DNA of 64,000 nt from Brumimicrobium aurantiacum (GTDB lineage Bacteria; Bacteroidota; Bacteroidia; Flavobacteriales_D; Crocinitomicaceae), in the NCBI RefSeq assembly GCF_003402975.1, contig NZ_QURB01000002.1, positions 360,101-424,100 on the forward strand, written 5' to 3'. Shown piece by piece: positions 38,120 through 47,505 of the stretch (position 1 is its first letter; each line of letters starts with the position of its first letter). The position numbers were made by a program, and so were the translations under genes. The notes below the pieces were generated by a model. The model had not been told where the DNA came from and ran no database searches. It was given only the letters and a program-made list of their open reading frames with translations.

Positions 38120-38842
38120 ATGAAAAAACTAATACCAGCATTCGCATTTATATTTTCTTCATTCATGTTGTTTGCTCAAAACACTTATGAAGATTTATTA
38201 ATAATTCAGGCAGATGGTGATTGGGAAAAATTAATCAAGAAAGCAGACCGATACACAACAAAAAGTTCAACCAGTAAAGACCCATTACCATATTACTATA
38301 TGTCATATGGACTGTATAAAATTTCATTCCAAGCTGAAAGAGACGATGAATATAAAGGAGCCTACAAGGATGCCTTTACAGCAATGGGTAAAATGCTACG
38401 TTATGATGAATCAGGTGAAGTAGAAGAAAAACACACTGAGTTTATCAACGAATTGAAATTCTCTTTACTTGAAATCATCCAAAATGAAGTTGAAAACGAA
38501 GAATACAAACGAGCATTTGGTTGGTCAATGAGATTATATAAGTTTGGTAGAGACTACATTCCTGCTTTATATATGGAAGGTGCTCTAAGAACAAGAAAAA
38601 ATGACGCAACAACTGGTCGTAACAAATGGGAAGAAGCCAATAAGTTAATGAAAGATGCAGATGTTATGTCATGGTCTGAAGCAGATCAAAAGATATTAAT
38701 GTCAGCTCTATTTCAGTCAGCTAAAGTGCTAAAAGAAATGAGGTTAACTGCTCAAGCCAAGGAAATGATGGACAAAGGAGCTCCATATTTCGAAGACTTA
38801 GAAAGATGGCAAGAACAATATGACGAGATTATCAATTCATAA
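38120..38842 (+). CDS. Secreted alpha-helical protein, 240 aa, unknown
   Basis: A Sec signal (MKKLIPAFAFIFSSFMLFAQ, cut after A19/Q20) leads a helical mature protein with TPR-like spacing: LLIIQADGDWEKLIKKADRY, the stretch 121-140, LYKFGRDYIPALYMEGALR and YFEDLERWQEQYDEI. I recognise no family. It may be a TPR-type scaffold in the periplasm or outer membrane. A strong terminator follows. It is a single gene. Confidence 0.78.
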   Translation: MKKLIPAFAFIFSSFMLFAQNTYEDLLIIQADGDWEKLIKKADRYTTKSSTSKDPLPYYYMSYGLYKISFQAERDDEYKGAYKDAFTAMGKMLRYDESGEVEEKHTEFINELKFSLLEIIQNEVENEEYKRAFGWSMRLYKFGRDYIPALYMEGALRTRKNDATTGRNKWEEANKLMKDADVMSWSEADQKILMSALFQSAKVLKEMRLTAQAKEMMDKGAPYFEDLERWQEQYDEIINS

Positions 38843-38862
38843 TTGAATTAAACAATACAAAG

Positions 38863-38896
38863 AAACCCACAATTCTATAGAGTTGTGGGTTTTTTA
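38863..38896 (+). terminator. Terminator after the 38120 gene
   Basis: AAACCCACAA and TTGTGGGTTT form a 10-bp perfect stem around a 10-base loop, followed by a T run. Confidence 0.92.
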
Positions 38897-38956
38897 ATGG
38901 AGTAAATCTAGTTACTACCCTATCCCTATCTCATAAAATCACAAGAAAAGAATAAT

Positions 38957-38987
38957 AAAAAAAGAGACATACAATTGTACGTCTCTT
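38957..38987 (-). terminator. Terminator after accC
   Basis: On the minus strand AGAGACGTACA pairs with TGTATGTCTCT (one G-T pair) and runs into eight T. Only 60 bases separate it from the plus-strand terminator, so the two convergent units are insulated. Confidence 0.88.
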
Positions 38988-39013
38988 CAAAACTTAAAAT
39001 ACTTTATTAAATT

Positions 39014-40474
39014 CTATTTGATCAACTCTGAAGCAACTTCATTATTTTTCTTTTCAATTACATCATTCCAAAGGGTATCTAAAGAGGCTTCTAAAGCTCT
39101 TTTCTCCTCCTCTTGCGCTGTATGAAGTACATTTGGGTCAGAGAAATAATGCTTAATAAAATTGGTATCAAAATCACCACTTCTAAAGGCTTCATGTTTC
39201 ATAACATATTTACCAAAGTCAAGTGTTGTTCTCAATCCAGAAATTTCATAAGCATCAATCGCTTTAATCATTCTGTCAATAGACTCTTCTCTATTCTCAC
39301 CCCAAGTAACCAATTTTGCAATCATTGGATCATAATAAATTGGTATCTCCATACCTTCTTCAAATGCATCATCAATACGAATATAATCTGCAACTGGTTT
39401 TTGGTATCGGTTTAATGTTCCAATATCAGGAGTGAAGTTTGAAAGTGCATCTTCTGCATAAACACGTACTTCCATCGCATGTCCATTCAATTGAACATCT
39501 TCTTGTTTAATCGATAACATTTCGTTATTTGCAACACGAATTTGCATTTCAACGAGATCTAATCCAGTGATTTCTTCTGTTACAGGATGCTCAACTTGCA
39601 AACGTGTATTCATTTCTAAGAAATAGAAATTAAGATCACCATCTAATAAGAACTCAACTGTTCCAGCACCTGAATAATTACAGGCCTTTGCAACAGCACA
39701 AGCTGATTCTCCCATTCTCTGTCTCAATTCTGGTGTTAAAACTGCACTAGGAGCTTCTTCAATCACTTTTTGGTGACGTCTTTGAATACTACATTCACGT
39801 TCATGTAGGTAAATTACATTACCATGATTATCAGCAAAAATTTGAATTTCAATGTGTCTTGGTTTTGTTACAAATTTTTCAACGAAAACTGCGTCATTAC
39901 CAAAAGAAGAACGAGCCTCAGACTGAGCTAATTCCATTTGTTCTTTCATGTCTTCAGCTTTCTCGACTAATCTCATTCCTTTACCTCCACCACCGGCAGA
40001 TGCTTTAATTAAAACAGGAAATCCTATTTGAACTGCAATTTCTTTGGCTTCATCAAAATCAACTACAGCTTTGTCAATTCCAGGAACTAATGGCACATCA
40101 TAAGCTTTTACTGCTTGCTTAGCACTTAATTTATCTCCCATCAACTGCATTGCTTCTGCAGAAGGTCCAATTAAAGTAATCCCTTCTTTTTTAAGTCTTT
40201 CAGCAAATTCAGCATTTTCAGATAAAAAACCATATCCTGGGTGAATTCCGTCAACATTTAAGTCCTTAGCTGCATCAATAATTTTATCTTGAACAAGATA
40301 ACTTTCTGCAGATGGAGCTGGTCCAATAAGTACTGATTCATCGGCTTCATGAACGAAGGGAGCATTTCTATCTGCTTCAGAGTAAACTGCAACAGATGCA
40401 ATATTCATTTTTTTCAATGTTCGAATTACCCTTCTGGCAATTTCCCCTCGATTGGCGATTAATACTTTCTTCAT
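39014..40474 (-). CDS. accC: Biotin carboxylase subunit (acetyl-CoA or propionyl-CoA carboxylase)
   Basis: The 486-residue ATP-grasp enzyme carboxylates the biotin of a carrier protein. Seen motifs are KVLIANRGEIARRVIRT (3-19), the glycine-rich lid KASAGGGGKGMRLV, HERECSIQRRHQKVIEE and MNTRLQVEHPVTE. There is no carrier domain at the C-terminus, so carrier and carboxyltransferase are elsewhere. Being a little longer than E. coli AccC (449), it fits the branch seen in propionyl-CoA carboxylases, and mutAB is close, but acetyl-CoA carboxylase cannot be excluded. Its start overlaps the tamB stop (TAATG), so it is translated from the tamB transcript. Confidence 0.93.
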   Translation of the reverse strand: MKKVLIANRGEIARRVIRTLKKMNIASVAVYSEADRNAPFVHEADESVLIGPAPSAESYLVQDKIIDAAKDLNVDGIHPGYGFLSENAEFAERLKKEGITLIGPSAEAMQLMGDKLSAKQAVKAYDVPLVPGIDKAVVDFDEAKEIAVQIGFPVLIKASAGGGGKGMRLVEKAEDMKEQMELAQSEARSSFGNDAVFVEKFVTKPRHIEIQIFADNHGNVIYLHERECSIQRRHQKVIEEAPSAVLTPELRQRMGESACAVAKACNYSGAGTVEFLLDGDLNFYFLEMNTRLQVEHPVTEEITGLDLVEMQIRVANNEMLSIKQEDVQLNGHAMEVRVYAEDALSNFTPDIGTLNRYQKPVADYIRIDDAFEEGMEIPIYYDPMIAKLVTWGENREESIDRMIKAIDAYEISGLRTTLDFGKYVMKHEAFRSGDFDTNFIKHYFSDPNVLHTAQEEEKRALEASLDTLWNDVIEKKNNEVASELIK

Positions 40475-43400
40475 TATTCTTCTTCGTTTTTTGTTCCTTT
40501 TTCTTCTAAATATTTTTCAGGGATTGGAACCCTTTTATCTTTGCTTTCTTGTAAATCTACCCAATTTTCACGTTTTCTAAAAATATTAGCGAAAAACTGA
40601 AATAGTTTAAAGTCCTCTAATGTATGAAAATCTTCTTTATAACTTACCCCTACACCTTGGGTAAATTGTCCTTTTGCCTCATTTTGTAAAACTGTATAGT
40701 TATTCGACTCATTGAATACATTCATTCTGAAAGTACCTTGTTCATTGAGTAGATATTCTACTTTCACATCTCCAATTAAGGTGTTTTGATTTGTCAACTC
40801 AGTATTGGCAGTAGCTTCAGCTTGTTGAGTACCTACTCCAAATGACCCTGAAACCAATAATCGATCATCTAAAAAGCCTTTTGAAACTCCAAATTCTCCA
40901 GAAAACTGTCCAGAATATTCATCATTTTCTAAGTTTACGTTCATTTGGTATTCTTCTGAAATATTATTCAATAAAGAATTAATCTGTGTAGATGCAAGAT
41001 CCCAAATTGCCCCACCATTTCCACCAGAAACGGTTGCCAACGGCATAAAAGATTTCGAAATCAAAATAGAAAAGAACTGTTTATTCAACTCGTCTTGATC
41101 ACTTTTGATTCTTGAAATAACAGCTTTTCCAGATTCAGAAGCTTTAGGTGCCTCAATGTCAAAGGAAATTTCAGGATTCATCATATTTCCGTCTATCATC
41201 AAATAAGATAAAATCTCTTCATTGTTAGAACTTTGATCATCTATCACATTATTTGGCATTACCACCGATAGATTGGCTGTTGTTTTATAGAATGCGTCAA
41301 TATCAAGCAAAGCTTCAAGCGGATCACCGGCCCATTGAACTGTACTTCCAGATTGGATATTAAAGTTTTGTTTATATGGACCCATTGCAAAGTTATACAC
41401 TCCACTGGCCACAGTATAAGTTCCATCCATTGTCAATTCATTAAATTGATTTACCGATAAACTCAAGTTTCCTGTTCCCCTAGCCGAAATTTCATCTCCT
41501 ATTTTCTCATCAAAAATTAACTTTGCTAAAGCATCTTCTGTTACCTCAAAGTTCAATTGTAGTTCAACTCCAGTTAAATCGACTTTCTTCTCAACTTCCT
41601 CTAATTTTTCGGCATCTTTGAAAGTAATAAAACCATCGTCTTCAATTGTTGTAGGACCATACATCGGTAAAACGAAACGCGTTCCACTTTCAGTTTTCGC
41701 ATTCACTATGATTGATAAATCATCCAATGTTCCTGAAATATTGGCAATTCCTGTAACGTATGCATCTCCATAATAATAACTATCAATTTCATACTTTGTA
41801 TTCATTACCTTAAAACGGTTAACCGGTAATGCCCGAGATGGATCATTGGGCATACGTTTGGTAGGATGTTCTTTCATATTTACAATGATTTCAAATATGA
41901 AATTAGAAAAATTATCATGGAATAAAGAGCCTGTAATGAATCCTGTATTACCTTCCACATCTTTTATGGGCATAACATCAATAAAGAAACCGTCTTTGGT
42001 AGATTCTATTTCTCCATTAAAGAACATGTCTGATCCTAATAGTGCTATGTTTACTTTCCCTTCATCAAAATCAATTTTCCCTAATAAATTTGGCTCTTGA
42101 AAAGTTCCAGTAAGTTTTAACTCTCCTACTAGTTTCCCTTGTAAATCACGAATAACATCGGGATCTAAGAATTCCTTAACGACACTAATATCAGTAGATT
42201 TAAAATTCAAATCAAAATCTAAATGTCCTAAATCTTCGTCTTTATTAATTAGATAATCACCCTCAAAGGCAAAGGTTTGCTTCTTCAAGGAGAAAATATC
42301 TCCAAACATTTCTACCTTTCCTTTTTCTGATTGATAATCCGCACCAAAACTAATGTTCCCTACTCCAGTTTCGTTTACGTAAAGTTCCTCAACAATTGCT
42401 TCTCCAAAAAACTGTAAATCAGTTAGTGGTGTGGTAATATATCCTGCAACATTTGCAATACCTGACAATTCCATATCTGGACCTAAAAAGCGGCTGAATT
42501 CTTTCAAGTCTAGATCCATAACATCAATGTATAACTTGTCGTATATCGAATTAGAAAGTTGTCCATTAGCGGAGAGATATTGTTCTTCGTGTTCTAATTT
42601 CAATCCATCTACAACCAAGCAACTATCAGAATACATAATTTCAGCCTTTTTTACTAAATCCCAGCGATTTTCATTGATGTTAATATAAGAAGGCATTAGT
42701 TTTATATCTACTCCAGATTCATCTTTTAAGAAGGTCAAAAACTCAATACTTGAACGTGAATTAGAGGGATCATCAAACAACAATTGTGAGTCAATCGTTC
42801 CATTTGCGGCTAGACCTGTAAAGTGAATATTTTGAAACGCTAAGGTATCATTCATGGTTACAGAATCTACATCAATTAAAGCCAATAATTCTTGATTAGA
42901 AATTTCTTGTAAGGCCATAATATTAATAACCTTAATGGAATCCAATGAAAGATAATCTGCATTAAGGTTTAATCCTAAATTATTTTTTACTCCAACATAA
43001 TATCCGTCAATTCTGGCATTTTTAGCAATTTGTAAAGACGGATAAAACACATTTAAAATATCATTAACTCCCTTAAATTGAATATTATATTTAAAGTTTG
43101 TCAATTGATCAAGGATTTCTTTTTCTTTATTTGGATTAAGCGTTGGAATGATCTCCGCCAATTGATACTCAATATTTTCTACGACATTTTCATAATCTAC
43201 CTTTCCATGTAACTGAACATCGATAACTTTAGATTGAATAGAAATACTATCACGAACTTGACTTCGTTTTATAAAACCTTTAAAATCCGTAGTATGAAAA
43301 TCTTCTCCACCTTCCTCATAGTAAATAGAATCAATCACCACTTCTCCAACAAAATCATTGAAGTCTTTTCCTGTAACATCAACATACACTTGTGTGTTTA

Positions 43401-45096
43401 GCTCTCCTCTGTCAGTTAAACTAGGGTTAAGTTTATTTAAGTATGCACATTCTAATGCAATATCAGCTTCAATATCGAGGGTATTTCCTAAACTTGCTTT
43501 ACCATTAAAAGAAAGGTCTAAATAATCATCTCTAACATAGAAATTACCTGCAACGTTATTTTGAACATTGTAAGCACTTTCTTTCATTTCATATGAGAAA
43601 TCATCTAGAATCAGATAATCATAGGCATAATTATACAAAGTGAAATTTCTTAATACCCCAAAAACATTATTTACATAGAAGTTTCCATTTTGAAGTTTAG
43701 CGTTATCAAGTCCTATAAAACCATTGACTTTTCCATAATCAGAGCTATTCAATAAACGATTGATATTAAAATCTTTTATTTCAATCTGATGATCAGAGGT
43801 GTTAAGTGGTGTAATTAGACTTGTATTAAAATTTGTATCTGACTCTACCCTGAATTCGTTATTGAATACGATATCTCCCAAATTGGTATTCAACTCATCA
43901 ATTCTAATATGTAAGTCAGTTGATGAGCCATGTAAATTCAAATTTTCAGCAGAAACAGTATAAAGCTGAACCAAAGATTCAGGCCATTCAATTGCTGAAA
44001 TTGATGCACTATTAGGTAGTTCTAACTGTTCAAGATCATGTACATTTAATGAAATATAATCGATTTGTTGATCAATATTTGCTTTAGAAAAGTTTGTAAA
44101 ATCTGGCAATGAAAAATTACCTTTTAACATAGTTGCTTTCCCATAGAACAAAAATAAATCTTCGATTTGCAAATTATTCACTGGCTCCTTTGTACGTCCT
44201 TTGAGCCTCACAACGTCTGTCATACCTTGTAGCTGCGGTGCAAAATATGAAACGTCCAGCAAAGAAACATCTGAAGTATCAAAAGCGCTGATCAATTGTA
44301 CCTTTTCAGTGAAATGAGAAAAATCATTCAAATCACTGGTTTTAAGCAAAAAACTATCTGCGACAATTTTTGAGTTGGTGGTTCTAATATTCGTATTTCT
44401 TAAATTTAAACCTTCATTTCCAAAAACCACTTCAGATTTGAGTCTTTTAATTTTGAATCCACTTTGTTCTTTCAATGCCAAATGATTGATTTTAGCCTTA
44501 TATTCATTTGGAGTGATTTCAACATTTTCTGCCTCTAAAAAAATATTTTCAGCATTTAAGTGATTAAAATCTACGCCAAAATCATTAATCGTATCGTTAA
44601 AGTCTTCCATTGAGAAGTTGACATTTTCAACTTCAATTTTGGCAATATCCACCTTAAAAACTGTATCACCTGAGGGTGTTGTATCACTTGCAAAATAATC
44701 CAGGATAAATTGATGGTTAAAATCCTCTTGGCCTTTGTATTTTTTTAAAGCAAACTTGGCATCCTTTACTCCTACTTCATCCAAATTGAAGTTCAACGCC
44801 ATGGCACCAGTTAAATCAAAGTTAGTATAAAATTCATCGATATAAGCTAAAGTATCCTTTTCCTGATCTTCAATATACAACTGATCAAAATATACACGGT
44901 CCAAAAAAGTTATGTCTACCTTACCAATACTGACTTTTGTTTCAAGTTTTTTTGACATGTAAACAGCTCCCTGTTGAGCCAAGAAAGTTTGAAAATCTGA
45001 GGTTCTGATCGCAAATGCAAAAACAATGATTAAGATTGTTAAAATCTCAACCACAATAAGGGTGAAATTCCCTAGTATTTTCAGTAATTTTGCCAT
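40474..45096 (-). CDS. tamB: TamB-like outer-membrane biogenesis protein
   Basis: The 1,540-residue protein has one N-terminal signal-anchor (about 8-30) and then long beta-rich repeats, as in TamB and the wider AsmA-like bridge proteins that carry lipids between the membranes or help outer-membrane assembly. The C-terminal DUF490/TamB region is visible with ELTMDGTYTVASGVYNFAMG, AGDPLEALLDIDAFYKT, FDIEAPKASESGKAVISR and LLVSGSFGVG. E. coli TamB has 1,259 residues, so this is a large Bacteroidetes form. The accC start overlaps its stop. It diverges from tsaD with only 24 bases between the coding regions. Confidence 0.93.
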   Translation of the reverse strand: MAKLLKILGNFTLIVVEILTILIIVFAFAIRTSDFQTFLAQQGAVYMSKKLETKVSIGKVDITFLDRVYFDQLYIEDQEKDTLAYIDEFYTNFDLTGAMALNFNLDEVGVKDAKFALKKYKGQEDFNHQFILDYFASDTTPSGDTVFKVDIAKIEVENVNFSMEDFNDTINDFGVDFNHLNAENIFLEAENVEITPNEYKAKINHLALKEQSGFKIKRLKSEVVFGNEGLNLRNTNIRTTNSKIVADSFLLKTSDLNDFSHFTEKVQLISAFDTSDVSLLDVSYFAPQLQGMTDVVRLKGRTKEPVNNLQIEDLFLFYGKATMLKGNFSLPDFTNFSKANIDQQIDYISLNVHDLEQLELPNSASISAIEWPESLVQLYTVSAENLNLHGSSTDLHIRIDELNTNLGDIVFNNEFRVESDTNFNTSLITPLNTSDHQIEIKDFNINRLLNSSDYGKVNGFIGLDNAKLQNGNFYVNNVFGVLRNFTLYNYAYDYLILDDFSYEMKESAYNVQNNVAGNFYVRDDYLDLSFNGKASLGNTLDIEADIALECAYLNKLNPSLTDRGELNTQVYVDVTGKDFNDFVGEVVIDSIYYEEGGEDFHTTDFKGFIKRSQVRDSISIQSKVIDVQLHGKVDYENVVENIEYQLAEIIPTLNPNKEKEILDQLTNFKYNIQFKGVNDILNVFYPSLQIAKNARIDGYYVGVKNNLGLNLNADYLSLDSIKVINIMALQEISNQELLALIDVDSVTMNDTLAFQNIHFTGLAANGTIDSQLLFDDPSNSRSSIEFLTFLKDESGVDIKLMPSYININENRWDLVKKAEIMYSDSCLVVDGLKLEHEEQYLSANGQLSNSIYDKLYIDVMDLDLKEFSRFLGPDMELSGIANVAGYITTPLTDLQFFGEAIVEELYVNETGVGNISFGADYQSEKGKVEMFGDIFSLKKQTFAFEGDYLINKDEDLGHLDFDLNFKSTDISVVKEFLDPDVIRDLQGKLVGELKLTGTFQEPNLLGKIDFDEGKVNIALLGSDMFFNGEIESTKDGFFIDVMPIKDVEGNTGFITGSLFHDNFSNFIFEIIVNMKEHPTKRMPNDPSRALPVNRFKVMNTKYEIDSYYYGDAYVTGIANISGTLDDLSIIVNAKTESGTRFVLPMYGPTTIEDDGFITFKDAEKLEEVEKKVDLTGVELQLNFEVTEDALAKLIFDEKIGDEISARGTGNLSLSVNQFNELTMDGTYTVASGVYNFAMGPYKQNFNIQSGSTVQWAGDPLEALLDIDAFYKTTANLSVVMPNNVIDDQSSNNEEILSYLMIDGNMMNPEISFDIEAPKASESGKAVISRIKSDQDELNKQFFSILISKSFMPLATVSGGNGGAIWDLASTQINSLLNNISEEYQMNVNLENDEYSGQFSGEFGVSKGFLDDRLLVSGSFGVGTQQAEATANTELTNQNTLIGDVKVEYLLNEQGTFRMNVFNESNNYTVLQNEAKGQFTQGVGVSYKEDFHTLEDFKLFQFFANIFRKRENWVDLQESKDKRVPIPEKYLEEKGTKNEEE
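45085..45092 (+). promoter_or_regulatory. -7 element of tsaD, inside the tamB start
   Basis: TAATTTTG on the plus strand matches the consensus and predicts a start near 45097, 24 bases before the TTG start codon. It lies inside the first codons of tamB. Confidence 0.55.
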
Positions 45097-45105
45097 TCGT
45101 TATAA

Positions 45106-45113
45106 CAAAGATA
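45106..45113 (-). promoter_or_regulatory. -7 element of tamB
   Basis: TATCTTTG on the minus strand matches exactly and predicts a start near 45101, about five bases before the tamB ATG. It overlaps the initiation region of tsaD. Confidence 0.55.
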
Positions 45114-45120
45114 TTCAAAG

Positions 45121-46155
45121 TTGTCAAAAAAAGATATAATCATTCTAGGTATTGAGTCATCATGTGATGACACCTCTGCTGCAATCCTCAAAAATGAAGC
45201 CATTTTAAGTAATGAAATTGCTGGGCAAAAAGTTCATGAAGCCTATGGAGGAGTAGTTCCAGAGCTTGCTTCAAGAGCACATCAGCAAAATATTTTACCT
45301 GTTGTTGATGCAGCTATAAAAAATGCTAAAATTCATATTAGTGACATTGATGCTGTGGCATTTACAAGAGGCCCTGGACTATTAGGAAGTTTAATCGTTG
45401 GGACATCTTTTGCAAAGTCTTTTGCTTTAGGATTAGACATTCCTATTGTAGAAGTCAATCACATGCATGGTCATGTTTTAGCACACTTTATTGATGATAT
45501 TGAAAATAACGAATTAAAAGAAAAACCTTCTTTTCCATTCTTATGTTTAACTGTTTCGGGTGGACATACTCAAGTTGTGCTTGTTCGTGATCATTTGGAC
45601 ATGGAAGTTGTGGGTACAACCAAAGATGATGCTGCAGGAGAAGCATTTGACAAAACAGCAAAATTATTGGGACTTCCTTATCCAGGTGGACCTTTAATTG
45701 ACAAATATGCAAAAGAAGGTGATGCCAACGCTTTTAAATTCACCAAACCAGAAATGGCTAATTTCGATTTCAGTTTTAGTGGATTAAAGACAAATGTGCT
45801 TCAGTTTTTACAACGAGAAACAAAAAAGGACAAGGATTTTATCGAAAAAAGACTTCCAGATATCTGCGCGAGTCTTCAAAAAACAATCGTAGATATTCTG
45901 TTCGATAAATTGATAAAAGCAGCAAAACATTATTCAATAAATGAAATAGCTATTGCTGGCGGGGTTTCTGCAAATTCTGGCATTAGAAAAAGATTGTTGG
46001 AAGAAGGAGAACAGCGCAATTGGAAAACCTACATTCCAAAATTTGAATATTGTACAGACAACGCTGCAATGATTGCCATAACCGGCAGATTCCATTATTT
46101 GAATGGAAAATTTGCCGATCAGAGCGTTACACCACAGGCGAGGATGAAGATTTAA
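45121..46155 (+). CDS. tsaD: tRNA N6-adenosine threonylcarbamoyltransferase
   Basis: TsaD transfers the threonylcarbamoyl group to A37 of tRNA, with TsaB and TsaE. The 344-residue ASKHA protein has the metal-binding histidines H114 and H118 in HMHGH, the nucleotide-loop GIESSCDDTSAA and SGGHTQV, and SGLKTNV near the C-terminal half. The start codon is TTG at 45121: the frame has a stop at 45103 and no ATG before the conserved GIESS block. The gene diverges from tamB by 24 bases. A YrdC-type protein for the first t6A step is at 16564-17175. Confidence 0.95.
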   Translation: MSKKDIIILGIESSCDDTSAAILKNEAILSNEIAGQKVHEAYGGVVPELASRAHQQNILPVVDAAIKNAKIHISDIDAVAFTRGPGLLGSLIVGTSFAKSFALGLDIPIVEVNHMHGHVLAHFIDDIENNELKEKPSFPFLCLTVSGGHTQVVLVRDHLDMEVVGTTKDDAAGEAFDKTAKLLGLPYPGGPLIDKYAKEGDANAFKFTKPEMANFDFSFSGLKTNVLQFLQRETKKDKDFIEKRLPDICASLQKTIVDILFDKLIKAAKHYSINEIAIAGGVSANSGIRKRLLEEGEQRNWKTYIPKFEYCTDNAAMIAITGRFHYLNGKFADQSVTPQARMKI

Positions 46156-46302
46156 TTACGAATTGGCAATTATGAATTTATTGAATTCACTTCCTCTTTT
46201 GTGAGAAAGAAACGCAAGTAAAAAGTTGCATCAGGATTTTATTATGGCCCTCAAGCCAAACCACATAATCGCAATTCATAATTGAAAAATTCGAAATTAA
46301 TT
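46152..46302. mobile_element. MITE-like element with 27-bp imperfect inverted ends
   Basis: The left end (from TTAATTACGAATTGGC) and the right end (AATTCATAATTG, then AATTCGAAATTAATT) are inverted copies with a perfect 12-base core (46167-46178 and 46273-46284) and a few mismatches further out. They enclose about 95 bases with no coding content. The flanks offer a possible TTAAT duplication, but that is part of the repeat. Size and structure fit a miniature inverted-repeat element; a large terminator hairpin is the other reading, since it lies between convergent tsaD and elbB. Confidence 0.45.
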
Positions 46303-46981
46303 AAACCAATTCTAAACCAGCATTGATTGCATTTGCAATGTTATTGCGTAAAGTTATTAGATCAGTTTTCATCATATAACAAGGTGCAGTAACAATTTTA
46401 TTTACACGATCAACGTTGATTTCATTGGCCAACTTCATTGTAGTCGCAACACCTGCTTTTGATAAACCATCTACAAAACCATTAATATCATATTCTGACT
46501 CTGCTTTATCAGATCCTATTGTCATGAATGTTTTTATATCTGAATCTTCAAATGCTTTAGCTACAACAACTGGACTCACACAAAGTGCAACAACTGGTTT
46601 CCCAACATTCACCATATTCACTAGTAGCAACTTAACTTCTGGCAAGATCATTCCATCAGGACCTTCAAAAGCCCATGAGGTGAAGTTCTTAGCACTACCA
46701 AATCCTCCTGGGATGATAAGCATATCAATGTCTGCAGGAGAAAGGTCATTAATTTCAGTGATTTCACCACGTGCAATTCTAGAGGCCTCAACCATCATAT
46801 TACGTGTCTCTTTCATTTCTTCACCATTCGTGTGATTAATTACATGGTGTTGGTCTTTATTTATACCAATACAAACAGGTTCGTGTCCTGCTTCAGTAAT
46901 GGCCAATAATGTCAATACAGATTCATGTATTTCGGCACCATCATAAACTCCACATCCAGATAATAAAACTCCTATTTTCAT
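46301..46981 (-). CDS. elbB: Glyoxalase-like protein ElbB (DJ-1/PfpI superfamily)
   Basis: The 226-residue protein begins KIGVLLSGCGVYDGAEIHE, the hallmark of ElbB, and carries the nucleophile-elbow cysteine C134 in ALCVSPV and the PGGFGSAKN motif. E. coli ElbB has glyoxalase III-like activity and was linked to early isoprenoid synthesis; its true cellular role is still unclear. It is transcribed alone on the minus strand, convergent with tsaD across the MITE-like element. Confidence 0.92.
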   Translation of the reverse strand: MKIGVLLSGCGVYDGAEIHESVLTLLAITEAGHEPVCIGINKDQHHVINHTNGEEMKETRNMMVEASRIARGEITEINDLSPADIDMLIIPGGFGSAKNFTSWAFEGPDGMILPEVKLLLVNMVNVGKPVVALCVSPVVVAKAFEDSDIKTFMTIGSDKAESEYDINGFVDGLSKAGVATTMKLANEINVDRVNKIVTAPCYMMKTDLITLRNNIANAINAGLELV

Positions 46982-47010
46982 TGTATAATATTTTTGTTCT
47001 TGTAAAATTC

Positions 47011-47041
47011 TTGAGTGTTCTAATATAAAGCATTAATTTTG
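47011..47041 (+). promoter_or_regulatory. Promoter of the DCC protein gene
   Basis: TTG (47011-47013), a 20-base spacer and TAATTTTG (47034-47041) match the full Bacteroidetes consensus. The predicted start is near 47046, 15 bases before ATG 47061. Confidence 0.75.
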
Positions 47042-47060
47042 TTTAGCAACAGTTTTAATC

Positions 47061-47477
47061 ATGAAATTAGAAGAGCTTTTAACTATTGAATGTATTGTTT
47101 TCTATGATGGAAGCTGCGGTTTTTGTAATTCTTCCATCCAATTTATCCTGAAACACAAAGCAAAAGACTTTTATTTCATTCCGTTACAATCTAAACTCGC
47201 CGAAGAAATTCTTGCTCTGCATCATGAGGAAATCAAAATGAATACGCTTTATTTTTTTGAGAAGAAAGAACTGTATCAGAAATCAACTGCAGCAATTCGG
47301 ATTACCAAACATTTATCTGGAATCTACCCTATTTTCTTTTACCTTGGATATCTAATTCCAAAGTTTTTACGTGATTGGGGATATGACCAAATTGCCAAAA
47401 GGAGACATAAAATCAAGGCTCAATATTGTACATTACCTAGCGCTACTGAACGCAAGTTTTTTATTGATAACTATTGA
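47061..47477 (+). CDS. DCC family thiol-disulfide oxidoreductase
   Basis: This 138-residue protein (DUF393/DCC family) is built around DGSCGFCNSS (CxxC at 19-22 region) after the strand VFYD, a thioredoxin-like redox pair. AAIRITKHLSG and IAKRRHK in the C-terminal half are typical of the family. Role is not well known. There is no signal peptide, so it works in the cytoplasm. It has a strong promoter and converges with the cysteine-free thioredoxin-fold gene only 28 bases away. Confidence 0.87.
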   Translation: MKLEELLTIECIVFYDGSCGFCNSSIQFILKHKAKDFYFIPLQSKLAEEILALHHEEIKMNTLYFFEKKELYQKSTAAIRITKHLSGIYPIFFYLGYLIPKFLRDWGYDQIAKRRHKIKAQYCTLPSATERKFFIDNY

Positions 47478-47505
47478 ACAAACACATTCAAATGAGTCAT
47501 TATTA

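Noticed and set aside
40474-45096. A surface adhesin or secreted repeat protein for the 1,540-residue protein
   Set aside because: The N-terminal signal anchor and the DUF490-type C-terminus are those of TamB/AsmA-like proteins, not adhesins.
46416-46835. 139-codon plus-strand frame opposite elbB
   Set aside because: elbB matches a known family throughout; the antisense frame is a shadow with Ser/Thr/Ile-rich sequence.
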